DNA of 64,000 nucleotides from Arcticibacter pallidicorallinus (GTDB lineage: Bacteria; Bacteroidota; Bacteroidia; Sphingobacteriales; Sphingobacteriaceae): NCBI RefSeq assembly GCF_003002875.1, contig NZ_PVTH01000001.1, positions 186,001-250,000 on the forward strand. The letters are read 5' to 3'. The stretch's first letter is position 1. Each line of letters starts with the position of its first letter. The notes beneath the pieces are model-generated. The model did no database searches. It had not been told where the DNA came from and was given only the letters and a program-made list of their open reading frames with translations. Made by a program: the position numbers and the translations under genes. Positions 15,831-23,697 of the stretch are shown piece after piece.

Positions 15831-17841
15831 GGTTTCGTCCCGGTCGGGAGATTTTCATGATGTCCAGATGTTGGAAATAATCCTCATCGAAGAGGTTCTC
15901 AACGCTCAGGTTGATCTTCAGTTTGGTCTGTTTTGACAAGCTGAATTGTTTTCCCATGTGGAGGTTGAGAATTGTCGATTCGGGAGTCATCGTTTCGCCA
16001 TATTTCTGAGTACTTACATGTTTCTGCGCTGCGTTAGTTACCCCTTCAATCCTGAAAAAGGTTTTGCGGAAATTGTAATCTACCGCATTGATGGTTTTAA
16101 ATGGAGCGATCAGCGGTAAAGCGGAACCTTCGTTGTCAGATCCACGGGTAAAGGTATTCAGACTACTTACAACCAGCCGATTCATCGGTTCCCACTTAAG
16201 GGCCACTTCTCCTCCATACAGGCGGGCTGATGCGACGTTTATATATTGCTTTACACCGCTTGCACCAATAGTCATCGTGCTATAGCCATCCAGTATTGTT
16301 CCCGCGATATAATCCTGAATGAAATACCCAAATACATTTGTAGAAATCTCTAATGAAGAGTTTCGATAAGTAGAGCCAAAAGACAGGTTGAGAGATGATT
16401 CCTGACTAAGATCCGGGTTTCCCAGGTAGTCAAAAGCATCCAGCCTGTTATAGATGTAAAAAGCATAAGCTTCCTGTAGCGAGGCTGCCCTTCCACCCCT
16501 GGCTATAGCAGCATTTAGCAACCAATCTTTATCTGGCTGGAAGCTTGCAGCAATACTAAGATTAGCAACCATCCTGTTCCGTGAAAGGGCACCTTCAAAA
16601 AGACCGGATAGTTGCTCTTTAGCGTCACTTCCCGAGATCGCATCATGCATGTACTCCAAACGGGCCGAAGGTGTTAGCGTAAGCTTTTTGCTGAGTGATA
16701 TGGCGTCTGATATATGTAGTCCTAAATCGCTTCGAACCGGGTTCGCCAATGTGTACATGAACATAGGAGAACCATCGGAAGGATACATCGTCATGGTTGC
16801 CCAAAGCCGGTTATGATAGCCGTCTACCTTCACTTTCATGTGGTGGCTGTCGCTCAGGTGCAGATCAAGCACTGAAAATGCACCAAAGGTAGTAGAAGTT
16901 CCGGGCATGTCCATATGCATGGGTACGGTCTCCGGAGGCCTTCGTGTATCGTCCATGGCGTGATCAATATAGTTGTAATATCCCTTGGTCTCCCAGCGTA
17001 CCATTCCCGCTCTGCTGTTTCGAACAAATGAGAGAGCGGCAATTCGGGCCTTCGCGAAGGCGACATCCATCGTTAAAGCCGGATAGCCGATGTCATAACC
17101 TTCATCCTGAAGGTAGTCAGCCTTCAGATAGCCTGATTTTCCGGACCTGACCATCATCGAGACACTTCCATTCCATTTTCGGTATTGGGAAAATGGAATT
17201 TCACGGCCTCCGGATGCCCTGTAATTGCTGCTTCTGCGGAAAATTCCATTTGCCTGGAAAGCAAGATCAGCATTACTGTATTCGACGCCCGCTAATGTTT
17301 GCACCGCAGCACCGTTTGTTTCGAAGCCTGAGCCGAAGCGGCCAGACCATTGCTGTACATCTGAAAATGATGGTTGCTTAAGCCGGAAATCAATGCCGCC
17401 GCCTATACCGCTTCCCGCTGCATTCGCTCCGGGATCGTATGAAACAGAAAAGCTTTCCAGATTATTAGGCTCGACGTAAGAGCTTATTGGATCCATTTTG
17501 TCGGTGCAGGCACCAAAGATGCGCATGCCGTTGATGCTCATGGTTATCTGCCCCCCATTTAGGCTACGCAGGCTGGGCTCCATGGCAAAATTACCCCTGC
17601 GGATCATGTTGATCCCAGGAGTATACTCCAGAATCTTGTCAGTCAGCTCCTGCAAATTATTCTGCCTGATTTCCCTGGCTGCCTCTGAAATATTCTTCGA
17701 TGGACTTACAGGCACTTCCTGCAAGAGTAGTGTCCTTAAGGGAAGCTGCCGGTCCAGGGAGTCTGAATTCTGCGCCCGCAATGTGGCCGAAAAGGCAGAC
17801 AGCCCAAAAAAGGCCGTCCAGATTTTAAATTGCCTTTTCAT
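15802..17841 (-). CDS. OprC/NosA-like TonB-dependent copper receptor
   Basis: 679 residues. Signal peptide 1-23 (cut near LRAQ), a plug domain (about 40-155; TPGINMIRRGNFAMEPSLR, SINGMRIFGACTDKM, GSGIGGGIDF) and a barrel ending in NLTCRMTVLL. There is no STN or CarboxypepD extension. Two motifs recall the copper site of Pseudomonas OprC (CxxxM and HxM): Cys112-TDK-Met116 in the plug and His294-Ala-Met296 in the barrel. Met/His-rich loops (VPMHMDMPG, 307-314) follow. The genes upstream in the operon are also metal-type, and the nos cluster nearby needs copper. I infer outer membrane copper uptake. Confidence 0.85.
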   Translation of the reverse strand: MKRQFKIWTAFFGLSAFSATLRAQNSDSLDRQLPLRTLLLQEVPVSPSKNISEAAREIRQNNLQELTDKILEYTPGINMIRRGNFAMEPSLRSLNGGQITMSINGMRIFGACTDKMDPISSYVEPNNLESFSVSYDPGANAAGSGIGGGIDFRLKQPSFSDVQQWSGRFGSGFETNGAAVQTLAGVEYSNADLAFQANGIFRRSSNYRASGGREIPFSQYRKWNGSVSMMVRSGKSGYLKADYLQDEGYDIGYPALTMDVAFAKARIAALSFVRNSRAGMVRWETKGYYNYIDHAMDDTRRPPETVPMHMDMPGTSTTFGAFSVLDLHLSDSHHMKVKVDGYHNRLWATMTMYPSDGSPMFMYTLANPVRSDLGLHISDAISLSKKLTLTPSARLEYMHDAISGSDAKEQLSGLFEGALSRNRMVANLSIAASFQPDKDWLLNAAIARGGRAASLQEAYAFYIYNRLDAFDYLGNPDLSQESSLNLSFGSTYRNSSLEISTNVFGYFIQDYIAGTILDGYSTMTIGASGVKQYINVASARLYGGEVALKWEPMNRLVVSSLNTFTRGSDNEGSALPLIAPFKTINAVDYNFRKTFFRIEGVTNAAQKHVSTQKYGETMTPESTILNLHMGKQFSLSKQTKLKINLSVENLFDEDYFQHLDIMKISRPGRNLTCRMTVLL

Positions 17842-17842
17842 A

Positions 17843-18637
17843 CTAGAATAGCAAGTCTAAGGTTATATCTTCAACAATGACCGCGTTCCCTCTCTTCAGT
17901 TTGAAGTGTAACCGCCAGTCACCAGTCATGGTAAAATTGACTTTACCGCTGTAGTGTCCCTTTCCGGTATGAACAGGGTTTACATTATTGGGCGATCCGT
18001 GTCCCATTGAAGGCATTTCAGGCTTTAGCTCAACGCTAAGGTCTTCAACGGCAGGGAAGTTCATCATATCCTGACGCTTGTTGATCAGAATTTGCAGATC
18101 ATTAATGCCTGTCTTAGGCTTGAATGGCTGAATAAGAGCTACTGTGTAGCTAATACCATCACTGCCTACGATTGCTGCTGTGTGCTTTGTATTAGCTGCA
18201 GCTGGTTTTACTACGATATCAAAAACAACAGGTTCATTGTTGACAGATACAGTCAGCGTCCAGCTTCCCATCGTGCCCGACGGCATGGAAAACACGACTG
18301 CCCCCTCGTACAAGGACTGTTCCGCATTATAGACAGGTTGCTCGGCGGGACTGGAATGTGCCATGGTCATCATGTCCATGACAGGTTTATAGGTGACGGA
18401 AGCGTTGGTCAGATTTGCACCCGAGCTGGTTTTAAGCGATACGTATAGTTTGTTCCACGAAACCCTCAGATCTTCGCTATCTGCCCATAATTTTACCCTT
18501 ACACCACCGGGGGTGGTCTTTTCGTCAATCAGCGCCTTCTTTAGCTCCTGATCGGTGTTTATATCATTATCCTTGCTGCACGAGGCGAACGCAAACAGCG
18601 CTACCAGCAACATCATTAATTTAAATGTATGGTTCAT
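17843..18637 (-). CDS. lipoprotein with two YtkA/FixH-like domains
   Basis: 264 residues, lipobox FASC (Cys20). Two similar beta-sandwich halves are visible: about 45-150 with a Met/His cluster MDMMTMAHSSP and GSWTLTV, and about 155-260 with MPSMGHGSP and GDWRLHFKL. This GxW and Met-rich pattern is that of YtkA/FixH-like domains, which occur near copper transport genes. It ends one base before the TonB receptor gene and should act in the periplasm or on the outer membrane as a copper-binding partner. Function is inferred. Confidence 0.8.
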   Translation of the reverse strand: MNHTFKLMMLLVALFAFASCSKDNDINTDQELKKALIDEKTTPGGVRVKLWADSEDLRVSWNKLYVSLKTSSGANLTNASVTYKPVMDMMTMAHSSPAEQPVYNAEQSLYEGAVVFSMPSGTMGSWTLTVSVNNEPVVFDIVVKPAAANTKHTAAIVGSDGISYTVALIQPFKPKTGINDLQILINKRQDMMNFPAVEDLSVELKPEMPSMGHGSPNNVNPVHTGKGHYSGKVNFTMTGDWRLHFKLKRGNAVIVEDITLDLLF

Positions 18638-18736
18638 TTGAGTAATAAATAAAGGTGATTAAAGGCAGGAGATTGCCATATGTAGAAATACTAGCGAATT
18701 CCACATCATAAAAAAACTAATCTGTAAAGTTTATTT

Positions 18737-19105
18737 TCAGACTTTGGGGGGCTGAAACAAGATGCTGGAGTATCCCGACGGAGTCAAATGAGGATAGGGG
18801 GTATTTATGGTGGTTGTCAATTCACAACCAAAAAAAACAATGAAATTCTCCGGCATAAAGGAATCCTGCAGGAGCTGCTTCTGCACTTCTCTTTCTTGTT
18901 TGCTTTCCTTTTCTTCCACTTGTTTCAGCTTCTTAGAAAGATAACATTTGCCTTCACAATTCAACCAGACTTTATCCTTGTTCTCGCAAAGATTTGAAGC
19001 AATGTAGTCGCGGTTCAATTCAAAGCCTGCAAAGACGGCCATCCTCGACAGGCTTACGCCGAGCAGAAGCGGTATCATAAGGAAGGCCGTGAGACGATAG
19101 AACAT
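18737..19105 (-). CDS. small cysteine-containing membrane-anchored protein
   Basis: 122 residues. An N-terminal hydrophobic segment (about 5-27) is followed by CENKDKVWLNCEGKCYLSKK (residues 40-59; three Cys) and a charged KQVEEKESKQERE helix, then a hydrophobic FIVFFGCEL stretch. Small proteins with this CxGKCYLxKxLK motif are common in Bacteroidota beside metal TonB receptors, but I know of no proven function. It is the first gene of the operon that continues with the YtkA-like lipoprotein (99-base gap) and the receptor. Confidence 0.7.
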   Translation of the reverse strand: MFYRLTAFLMIPLLLGVSLSRMAVFAGFELNRDYIASNLCENKDKVWLNCEGKCYLSKKLKQVEEKESKQEREVQKQLLQDSFMPENFIVFFGCELTTTINTPYPHLTPSGYSSILFQPPKV

Positions 19106-19493
19106 CGCATCAAAGTTAAAGAAACTGACGATATGCTCCGGTACAAATCTTTAAACTTTATCAAAGTCAACCTGTTCCTCGCGGATCTTAACGAGCAACA
19201 ATTTGGTGACGGAACTAAAGGGGGACACTAAAAAAGCCCGATCTCTTTGTTTGGAGGAATATGAAGCGGTTCGGTATCCGAGAGTAAAAATCGGCGGAAA
19301 CAGCTGCCAGGGATATAGAATCCTTCAAAAAACTTAGACAGATCCTTAATAGTCGCAATCGCAACAGGATTTTTTACCCAATTCTCGAACTATGGGTTAA
19401 TGTACGTTTTTTGATATAGTGGGGAGGTACAGGACAGTGGTAAGAGTAATTTTTCACACCTTTAGAGACTAAGAAACCAAATTATTAACTTTC
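19106..19493. other. intergenic with a 53-codon open stretch
   Basis: 388 bases between divergent genes. On the minus strand 19228-19389 is open for 53 codons between two stops with no ATG (it contains FFEGFYIPGSCFRRFLL). It may be the tail of a lost gene. I do not recognise it. Confidence 0.3.
19111..19118 (-). promoter_or_regulatory. -7 element of the copper uptake operon
   Basis: Minus-strand TAACTTTG matches TAnnTTTG exactly and ends five bases before the ATG of the small Cys protein. A TTTG lies 25 bases further upstream. The mRNA would have little or no leader. Confidence 0.5.
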
Positions 19494-21617
19494 ATGTTCA
19501 AAAAGGTATCACTTATTTTTTCTGCTGTCTTTTTCGCTTCTATATGCGCGGCGCAGCAGCCGGAAAAAATTGACCGTTACGCGCTTGTGGAAAGGAACAG
19601 TCCTAAAATAACAGCCATATCGGAACTGTCTTCCCTATCGGTCGGAAATGGTAATTTCGCATTTACAGTCGATGCTACCGGACTACAAACATTTCCTGAA
19701 CTTTATTCAGCAGGCGTGCCCCTGGGAACACAATCTCAGTGGGGGTGGCATAGTTTTCCAAATACGCATAATTATAAACCGGAGGAAACCCTTAAGAAAT
19801 ATAACTTTAGGGGTCGCGACGAATTATATTCCGTTCCGGTAAATGAAGAAGGAAGACATCGAGATGCTGCGGAGTATCTCCGTGTCAATCCACACCGTAT
19901 GCATCTCGGTTATATCGGACTGGAACATGCTAATGGCCGCCTGAGATCGGAGCAGATCAGCCGCATAGATCAGAAACTCGAACTTTGGAACGGAGAGATA
20001 AAAAGCAATTTCCATATCGGAGGAACTCCTGTAACTGTCAGAACCGCTGTTCATCCCAAGTATGACGAAGTAGCCGCGACAATAGGTTCTTCTTTGCTTG
20101 AGAAGGGGAAACTGAGCATCAGCTTTCGGTTTCCTTATCCTTCCGGTAAACACGCGGATGACGCTTCAGACTGGACGCTGCCTGAAAAACACTTAACAGA
20201 AGTTGTATCTCACAGGAACGGCTCGTTAATTTTCAAAAGAACGGTAGATACTACGGTCTATTACGTAACGGTAAGATATAAGGGGAAGGCTTCCTTATCA
20301 GAAAAGGAACCTCACTATTTTGTCTTAACCCCGAAGAGTCGTGAGTTTTCATTTACTTCCGAATTCACAGAAGAGGTTCCTGTTCAAATTCGTGGCGGTG
20401 CCAAAGAAACATTTACTGCATCATCTAAGTACTGGCAGGGGTTCTGGACAAAGGGAGGGGTGGTCGATTTCTCGAAGTGTACGGACACGAGAGCGAAAGA
20501 GCTGGAGCGCCGGGTTATCCTTTCGCAATATCTGCTCGCCATTCAATCAGCGGGAAAGTATCCACCACAGGAGACCGGACTCACTTACAATAGCTGGTTC
20601 GGGAAGTTTCACCTCGAGATGCATTGGTGGCACTCGGCAAACTTTGCGCTGTGGAACCATACTGACCTGCTGGAACGTAGTCTTGGCTGGTATAGTCAGG
20701 TAGCCCCTGTGGCAACAGAGATTGCTCGTAGGCAAGGTTTTGATGGCCTCCGCTGGATGAAAATGACCGACCCCTCAGGCATCGAGGCCCCCTCCAAAGT
20801 CGGCTCCTTTCTGATTTGGCAACAGCCGCATTTTATTTACATGGCAGAGCTTGTATACAGGAATAATCCTTCCCCGGAAGTGATCAGAAAATATGGAGAG
20901 CTGGTCAATCAGACTGCAGAATTTATGGCTTCCTTTGCCACTTACGATGAAGCAAAAGGCCGCTACTTGCTTAAGGGAGCCATTGCAGCTCAGGAAACGC
21001 TTCGGGCATCCGAGGTTATTAATCCTCCTTTTGAACTCTCTTACTGGCATTACGCGCTGTCTGTAGCCCAGCAATGGAAGGAGCGGGCGGGTGAAAAGCG
21101 GAATGCTCATTGGGATGAGCTGATCGCTAAGCTTTCTCCTCTGGCGGCTGCAGATGGCTTATACCTGGCTTCTGAAGATGCTGTAGACACTTACAAAGAT
21201 GTCAGGTTTACCTCAGATCATCCTGCTATACTTGGGGCGTTGGGGATCTTACCTCAAAACAGGCTGATTAATCCGGATTATATGAAAAATTCGTTGGATT
21301 GGATCTGGGACAACTGGAACTGGCCAAAAACCTGGGGTTGGGACTATCCGATGACGGCCATGGCTGCCGCCAGGTTGGGCGACCCCGAGAAGGCGGTAGG
21401 AGCCCTGCTGATGGATCAGCAGAAAAATACCTATCTGGTCAACGGCCATAATTACCAGGATGCCCGCCTCCGGGTTTATCTCCCCGGAAACGGCGGGTTG
21501 CTGACAGCCATCGCGATGATGTGCGCGGGCTGGGACGGAAATGAAACCCCAAACCCAGGCTTCCCTAAAGACGGTAAATGGAACGTACGGTGGGAAAACC
21601 TCCAACCTATGCCGTAA
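19494..21617 (+). CDS. secreted (alpha/alpha)6-barrel glycoside hydrolase-like protein
   Basis: 707 residues with a signal peptide (1-20, cut near CAAQ). The N-terminal half (about 25-310) is beta-rich with SLSVGNGNFAFTVDATGLQT, as in the beta-sandwich domain of GH65/GH95-type enzymes. The C-terminal half is helical with many Trp and aromatic residues (LEMHWWHSANFALWNHTD, FELSYWHYAL, WDNWNWPKTWGWDYPM), like an (alpha/alpha)6 barrel. The exact family and catalytic residues are not known to me. It is 25 bases upstream of a GH28 gene, so a role in pectin breakdown is likely. Confidence 0.7.
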   Translation: MFKKVSLIFSAVFFASICAAQQPEKIDRYALVERNSPKITAISELSSLSVGNGNFAFTVDATGLQTFPELYSAGVPLGTQSQWGWHSFPNTHNYKPEETLKKYNFRGRDELYSVPVNEEGRHRDAAEYLRVNPHRMHLGYIGLEHANGRLRSEQISRIDQKLELWNGEIKSNFHIGGTPVTVRTAVHPKYDEVAATIGSSLLEKGKLSISFRFPYPSGKHADDASDWTLPEKHLTEVVSHRNGSLIFKRTVDTTVYYVTVRYKGKASLSEKEPHYFVLTPKSREFSFTSEFTEEVPVQIRGGAKETFTASSKYWQGFWTKGGVVDFSKCTDTRAKELERRVILSQYLLAIQSAGKYPPQETGLTYNSWFGKFHLEMHWWHSANFALWNHTDLLERSLGWYSQVAPVATEIARRQGFDGLRWMKMTDPSGIEAPSKVGSFLIWQQPHFIYMAELVYRNNPSPEVIRKYGELVNQTAEFMASFATYDEAKGRYLLKGAIAAQETLRASEVINPPFELSYWHYALSVAQQWKERAGEKRNAHWDELIAKLSPLAAADGLYLASEDAVDTYKDVRFTSDHPAILGALGILPQNRLINPDYMKNSLDWIWDNWNWPKTWGWDYPMTAMAAARLGDPEKAVGALLMDQQKNTYLVNGHNYQDARLRVYLPGNGGLLTAIAMMCAGWDGNETPNPGFPKDGKWNVRWENLQPMP

Positions 21618-21642
21618 AAATATTGTATACACCACTTAAATA

Positions 21643-23328
21643 ATGATTAAAATGAAGTATCTATTTCCTGCCGTTATGCTTATTCTGACGGCTTTTGCCG
21701 TTAGTTCGTGTACGAACAGTAAGTCTGAAAGTAAATACGAATACCTGTACAAAGACCTGCCTTTTGACATGCCCGTTATATCGGCTCCTACATTCGTCGA
21801 TAATGATGTTAGGATAACTGATTTTGGTGGAGTCGGTGATGGAATATTTCTTAACACACAAGCATTTGCCAAGGCTATAGATGCACTGTCGGAAAAAGGA
21901 GGCGGAAGGCTGATCGTTCCTTCGGGCGTTTGGTTTACAGGACCTATAGTCTTTAAGAGTAATATTAATCTGCATCTGGAAGATCAGGCAATCATCCTGT
22001 TTTCCCCAGATAAATCGCTGTATCCGCTGATCGAGACATCTTTCGAAGGGCTGGATACACGCAGAAGCCAGTCTCCTATCTCCGGTACGAATCTCGAAAA
22101 CATAGCGATTACTGGTAAGGGAGCAATAGACGGTAACGGTCATCACTGGCGTCCGCTTAAAAAGGAAAAGGTTTCTGAAAACTTCTGGAAACGTGCTACA
22201 GCCAATGGAGGAGTTTTTAAGCGCCCAGATTACTGGATGCCATCTGCTCAGTATTTGTATGGCGATTCCATAAGTGATATGAATGTTCCAAAGAACCTGA
22301 AGACCGACGAGGAGTGGGAGTCAGTGAAAGATTTCCTTCGCCCGGTTATGGTAAGCTTCAGAGAGTGCAAGAATGTATATCTCCAGGGGGTGATCTTTCA
22401 GAATTCCCCGGCATGGAATATTCATCCACTGATGTGCGAGAACGTCATCATAGATGGCGTGCAGGTGCGCAACCCTTCTTATGCTCAAAATGGGGATGGC
22501 CTTGATCTGGAATCTTGTAAAAACGCCATCATCGTGAATAGTACCTTTGACGTAGGGGACGATGGGATTTGTATAAAGTCGGGCAAGGATGAAGATGGCC
22601 GAAAAAGAAATCGCCCATGCGAAAACGTGATTGTAGATAATTGTACCGTGTTCAAAGGTCATGGTGGCTTTGTGGTCGGCAGTGAAATGTCGGGCGGAGT
22701 CCGTAATGTTTCGGTCACCAATTGCCAGTTTCTCGGAACCGACGTTGGTCTTCGTTTTAAAAGCAAAAGAGGCCGTGGTGGGGTAGTGGAAAATATCTAT
22801 ATATCAAACATAAGCATGTTTGATATCGCTACAGAGCCGTTGTTATTTGACCTTTATTACGGAGGAAAGTCTGCAGTAGAGGTCCTCGAAGAGGGAGCTG
22901 AGCCGGTGGAGACCAAGTTTGAGCCGGTAGATGAGACGACACCTTCGTTTCGTAACATCTACGTAAAGGATATTTCCTGCAGCAATGCCCGGAGAGCGAT
23001 GTATTTCAATGGACTCCCGGAGCATAACATCGATAATATCAATATTGAAAATGTCATGATCCATTCTGAAATAGGAGCGGAGCTTATTGAATCAGAAAAT
23101 ATAAAACTGAAAAATGTACAGATCTATGCGGCCAAGAGCCCTGCACTCTTCTTGAAAAATGTGAAAAATGTACAGGTTGAGGGTTTTAAGGCCGACAGTA
23201 CGCAAAGCAATATATTCGAGGTGGCAGGAAGCAGGACGAAAGATGTAGCCATTACATCTTTATATAATGCCGAAGCGCTGAAAGTCGGATCAGAAACAAA
23301 ACGAGAAACGGTGAAAATGTCGAATTAG
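21643..23328 (+). CDS. GH28 polygalacturonase-type lipoprotein
   Basis: 561 residues, lipobox VSSC (Cys23). Start at ATG 21643 or at the in-frame ATG 21652. A right-handed beta-helix with the GH28 catalytic set: NGD (Asp285), GDD (Asp306, Asp307), GHG (His340) and RFKSKRG. The N-terminal DFGGVGDGIFLNTQAFAKAI is the usual pectinase entry motif. It hydrolyses galacturonan or rhamnogalacturonan, probably at the cell surface or in the periplasm. Second gene of the operon begun by the 19494 gene. Confidence 0.92.
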   Translation: MIKMKYLFPAVMLILTAFAVSSCTNSKSESKYEYLYKDLPFDMPVISAPTFVDNDVRITDFGGVGDGIFLNTQAFAKAIDALSEKGGGRLIVPSGVWFTGPIVFKSNINLHLEDQAIILFSPDKSLYPLIETSFEGLDTRRSQSPISGTNLENIAITGKGAIDGNGHHWRPLKKEKVSENFWKRATANGGVFKRPDYWMPSAQYLYGDSISDMNVPKNLKTDEEWESVKDFLRPVMVSFRECKNVYLQGVIFQNSPAWNIHPLMCENVIIDGVQVRNPSYAQNGDGLDLESCKNAIIVNSTFDVGDDGICIKSGKDEDGRKRNRPCENVIVDNCTVFKGHGGFVVGSEMSGGVRNVSVTNCQFLGTDVGLRFKSKRGRGGVVENIYISNISMFDIATEPLLFDLYYGGKSAVEVLEEGAEPVETKFEPVDETTPSFRNIYVKDISCSNARRAMYFNGLPEHNIDNINIENVMIHSEIGAELIESENIKLKNVQIYAAKSPALFLKNVKNVQVEGFKADSTQSNIFEVAGSRTKDVAITSLYNAEALKVGSETKRETVKMSN

Positions 23329-23358
23329 GCAATTTATATTCTCAAAATATCCAACCAG

Positions 23359-23390
23359 GAGGCTGTATCATGTAAATGATCAGCCTCTTT
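23359..23390 (+). terminator. intrinsic terminator after the GH28 gene
   Basis: GAGGCTG (23359-23365) pairs with CAGCCTC (23381-23387), with a further ATCAT/ATGAT pairing inside, followed by TTTTC. The remaining gap up to 23580 holds no gene I can see. Confidence 0.8.
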
Positions 23391-23586
23391 TCATTTCGGC
23401 CCGTCTGCCCATCTTCCGATAACCGCCGGTATTAATCTTGTAGAAAAGCTGAATTCAATTTTGATAAGGAAATTTCATTTAAAACAAATGCAGTAGAAAA
23501 ACCGCTTGTGCACAAAGTTTTTTTGGAGGAATGACCGCAATCAGAGCTCTCAATTAAAAAAAACAGATAAACATTATGGTTCTTAA

Positions 23587-23653
23587 TTGGAATTATTCTA
23601 AATAGGTCTATATTTGAAATGAAATAAGCCGCACAAGTACCAGTTGTGCGGCT
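23587..23653 (+). promoter_or_regulatory. promoter with a 5'-end mRNA hairpin
   Basis: TTG (23587-23589), 19 bases, then TATATTTG (23609-23616): a good Bacteroidota -33/-7 pair. Transcription should begin near 23622. Immediately after, AGCCGCACAA (23627-23636) pairs perfectly with TTGTGCGGCT (23644-23653) around a 7-base loop. The stem has no U tract, so it would sit at the 5' end of the mRNA, about 45 bases before the receptor ATG. Confidence 0.7.
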
Positions 23654-23697
23654 ATTATCCGGCAGAGCCGGTTCACCTTTAACGTTACTTAAAAGTC

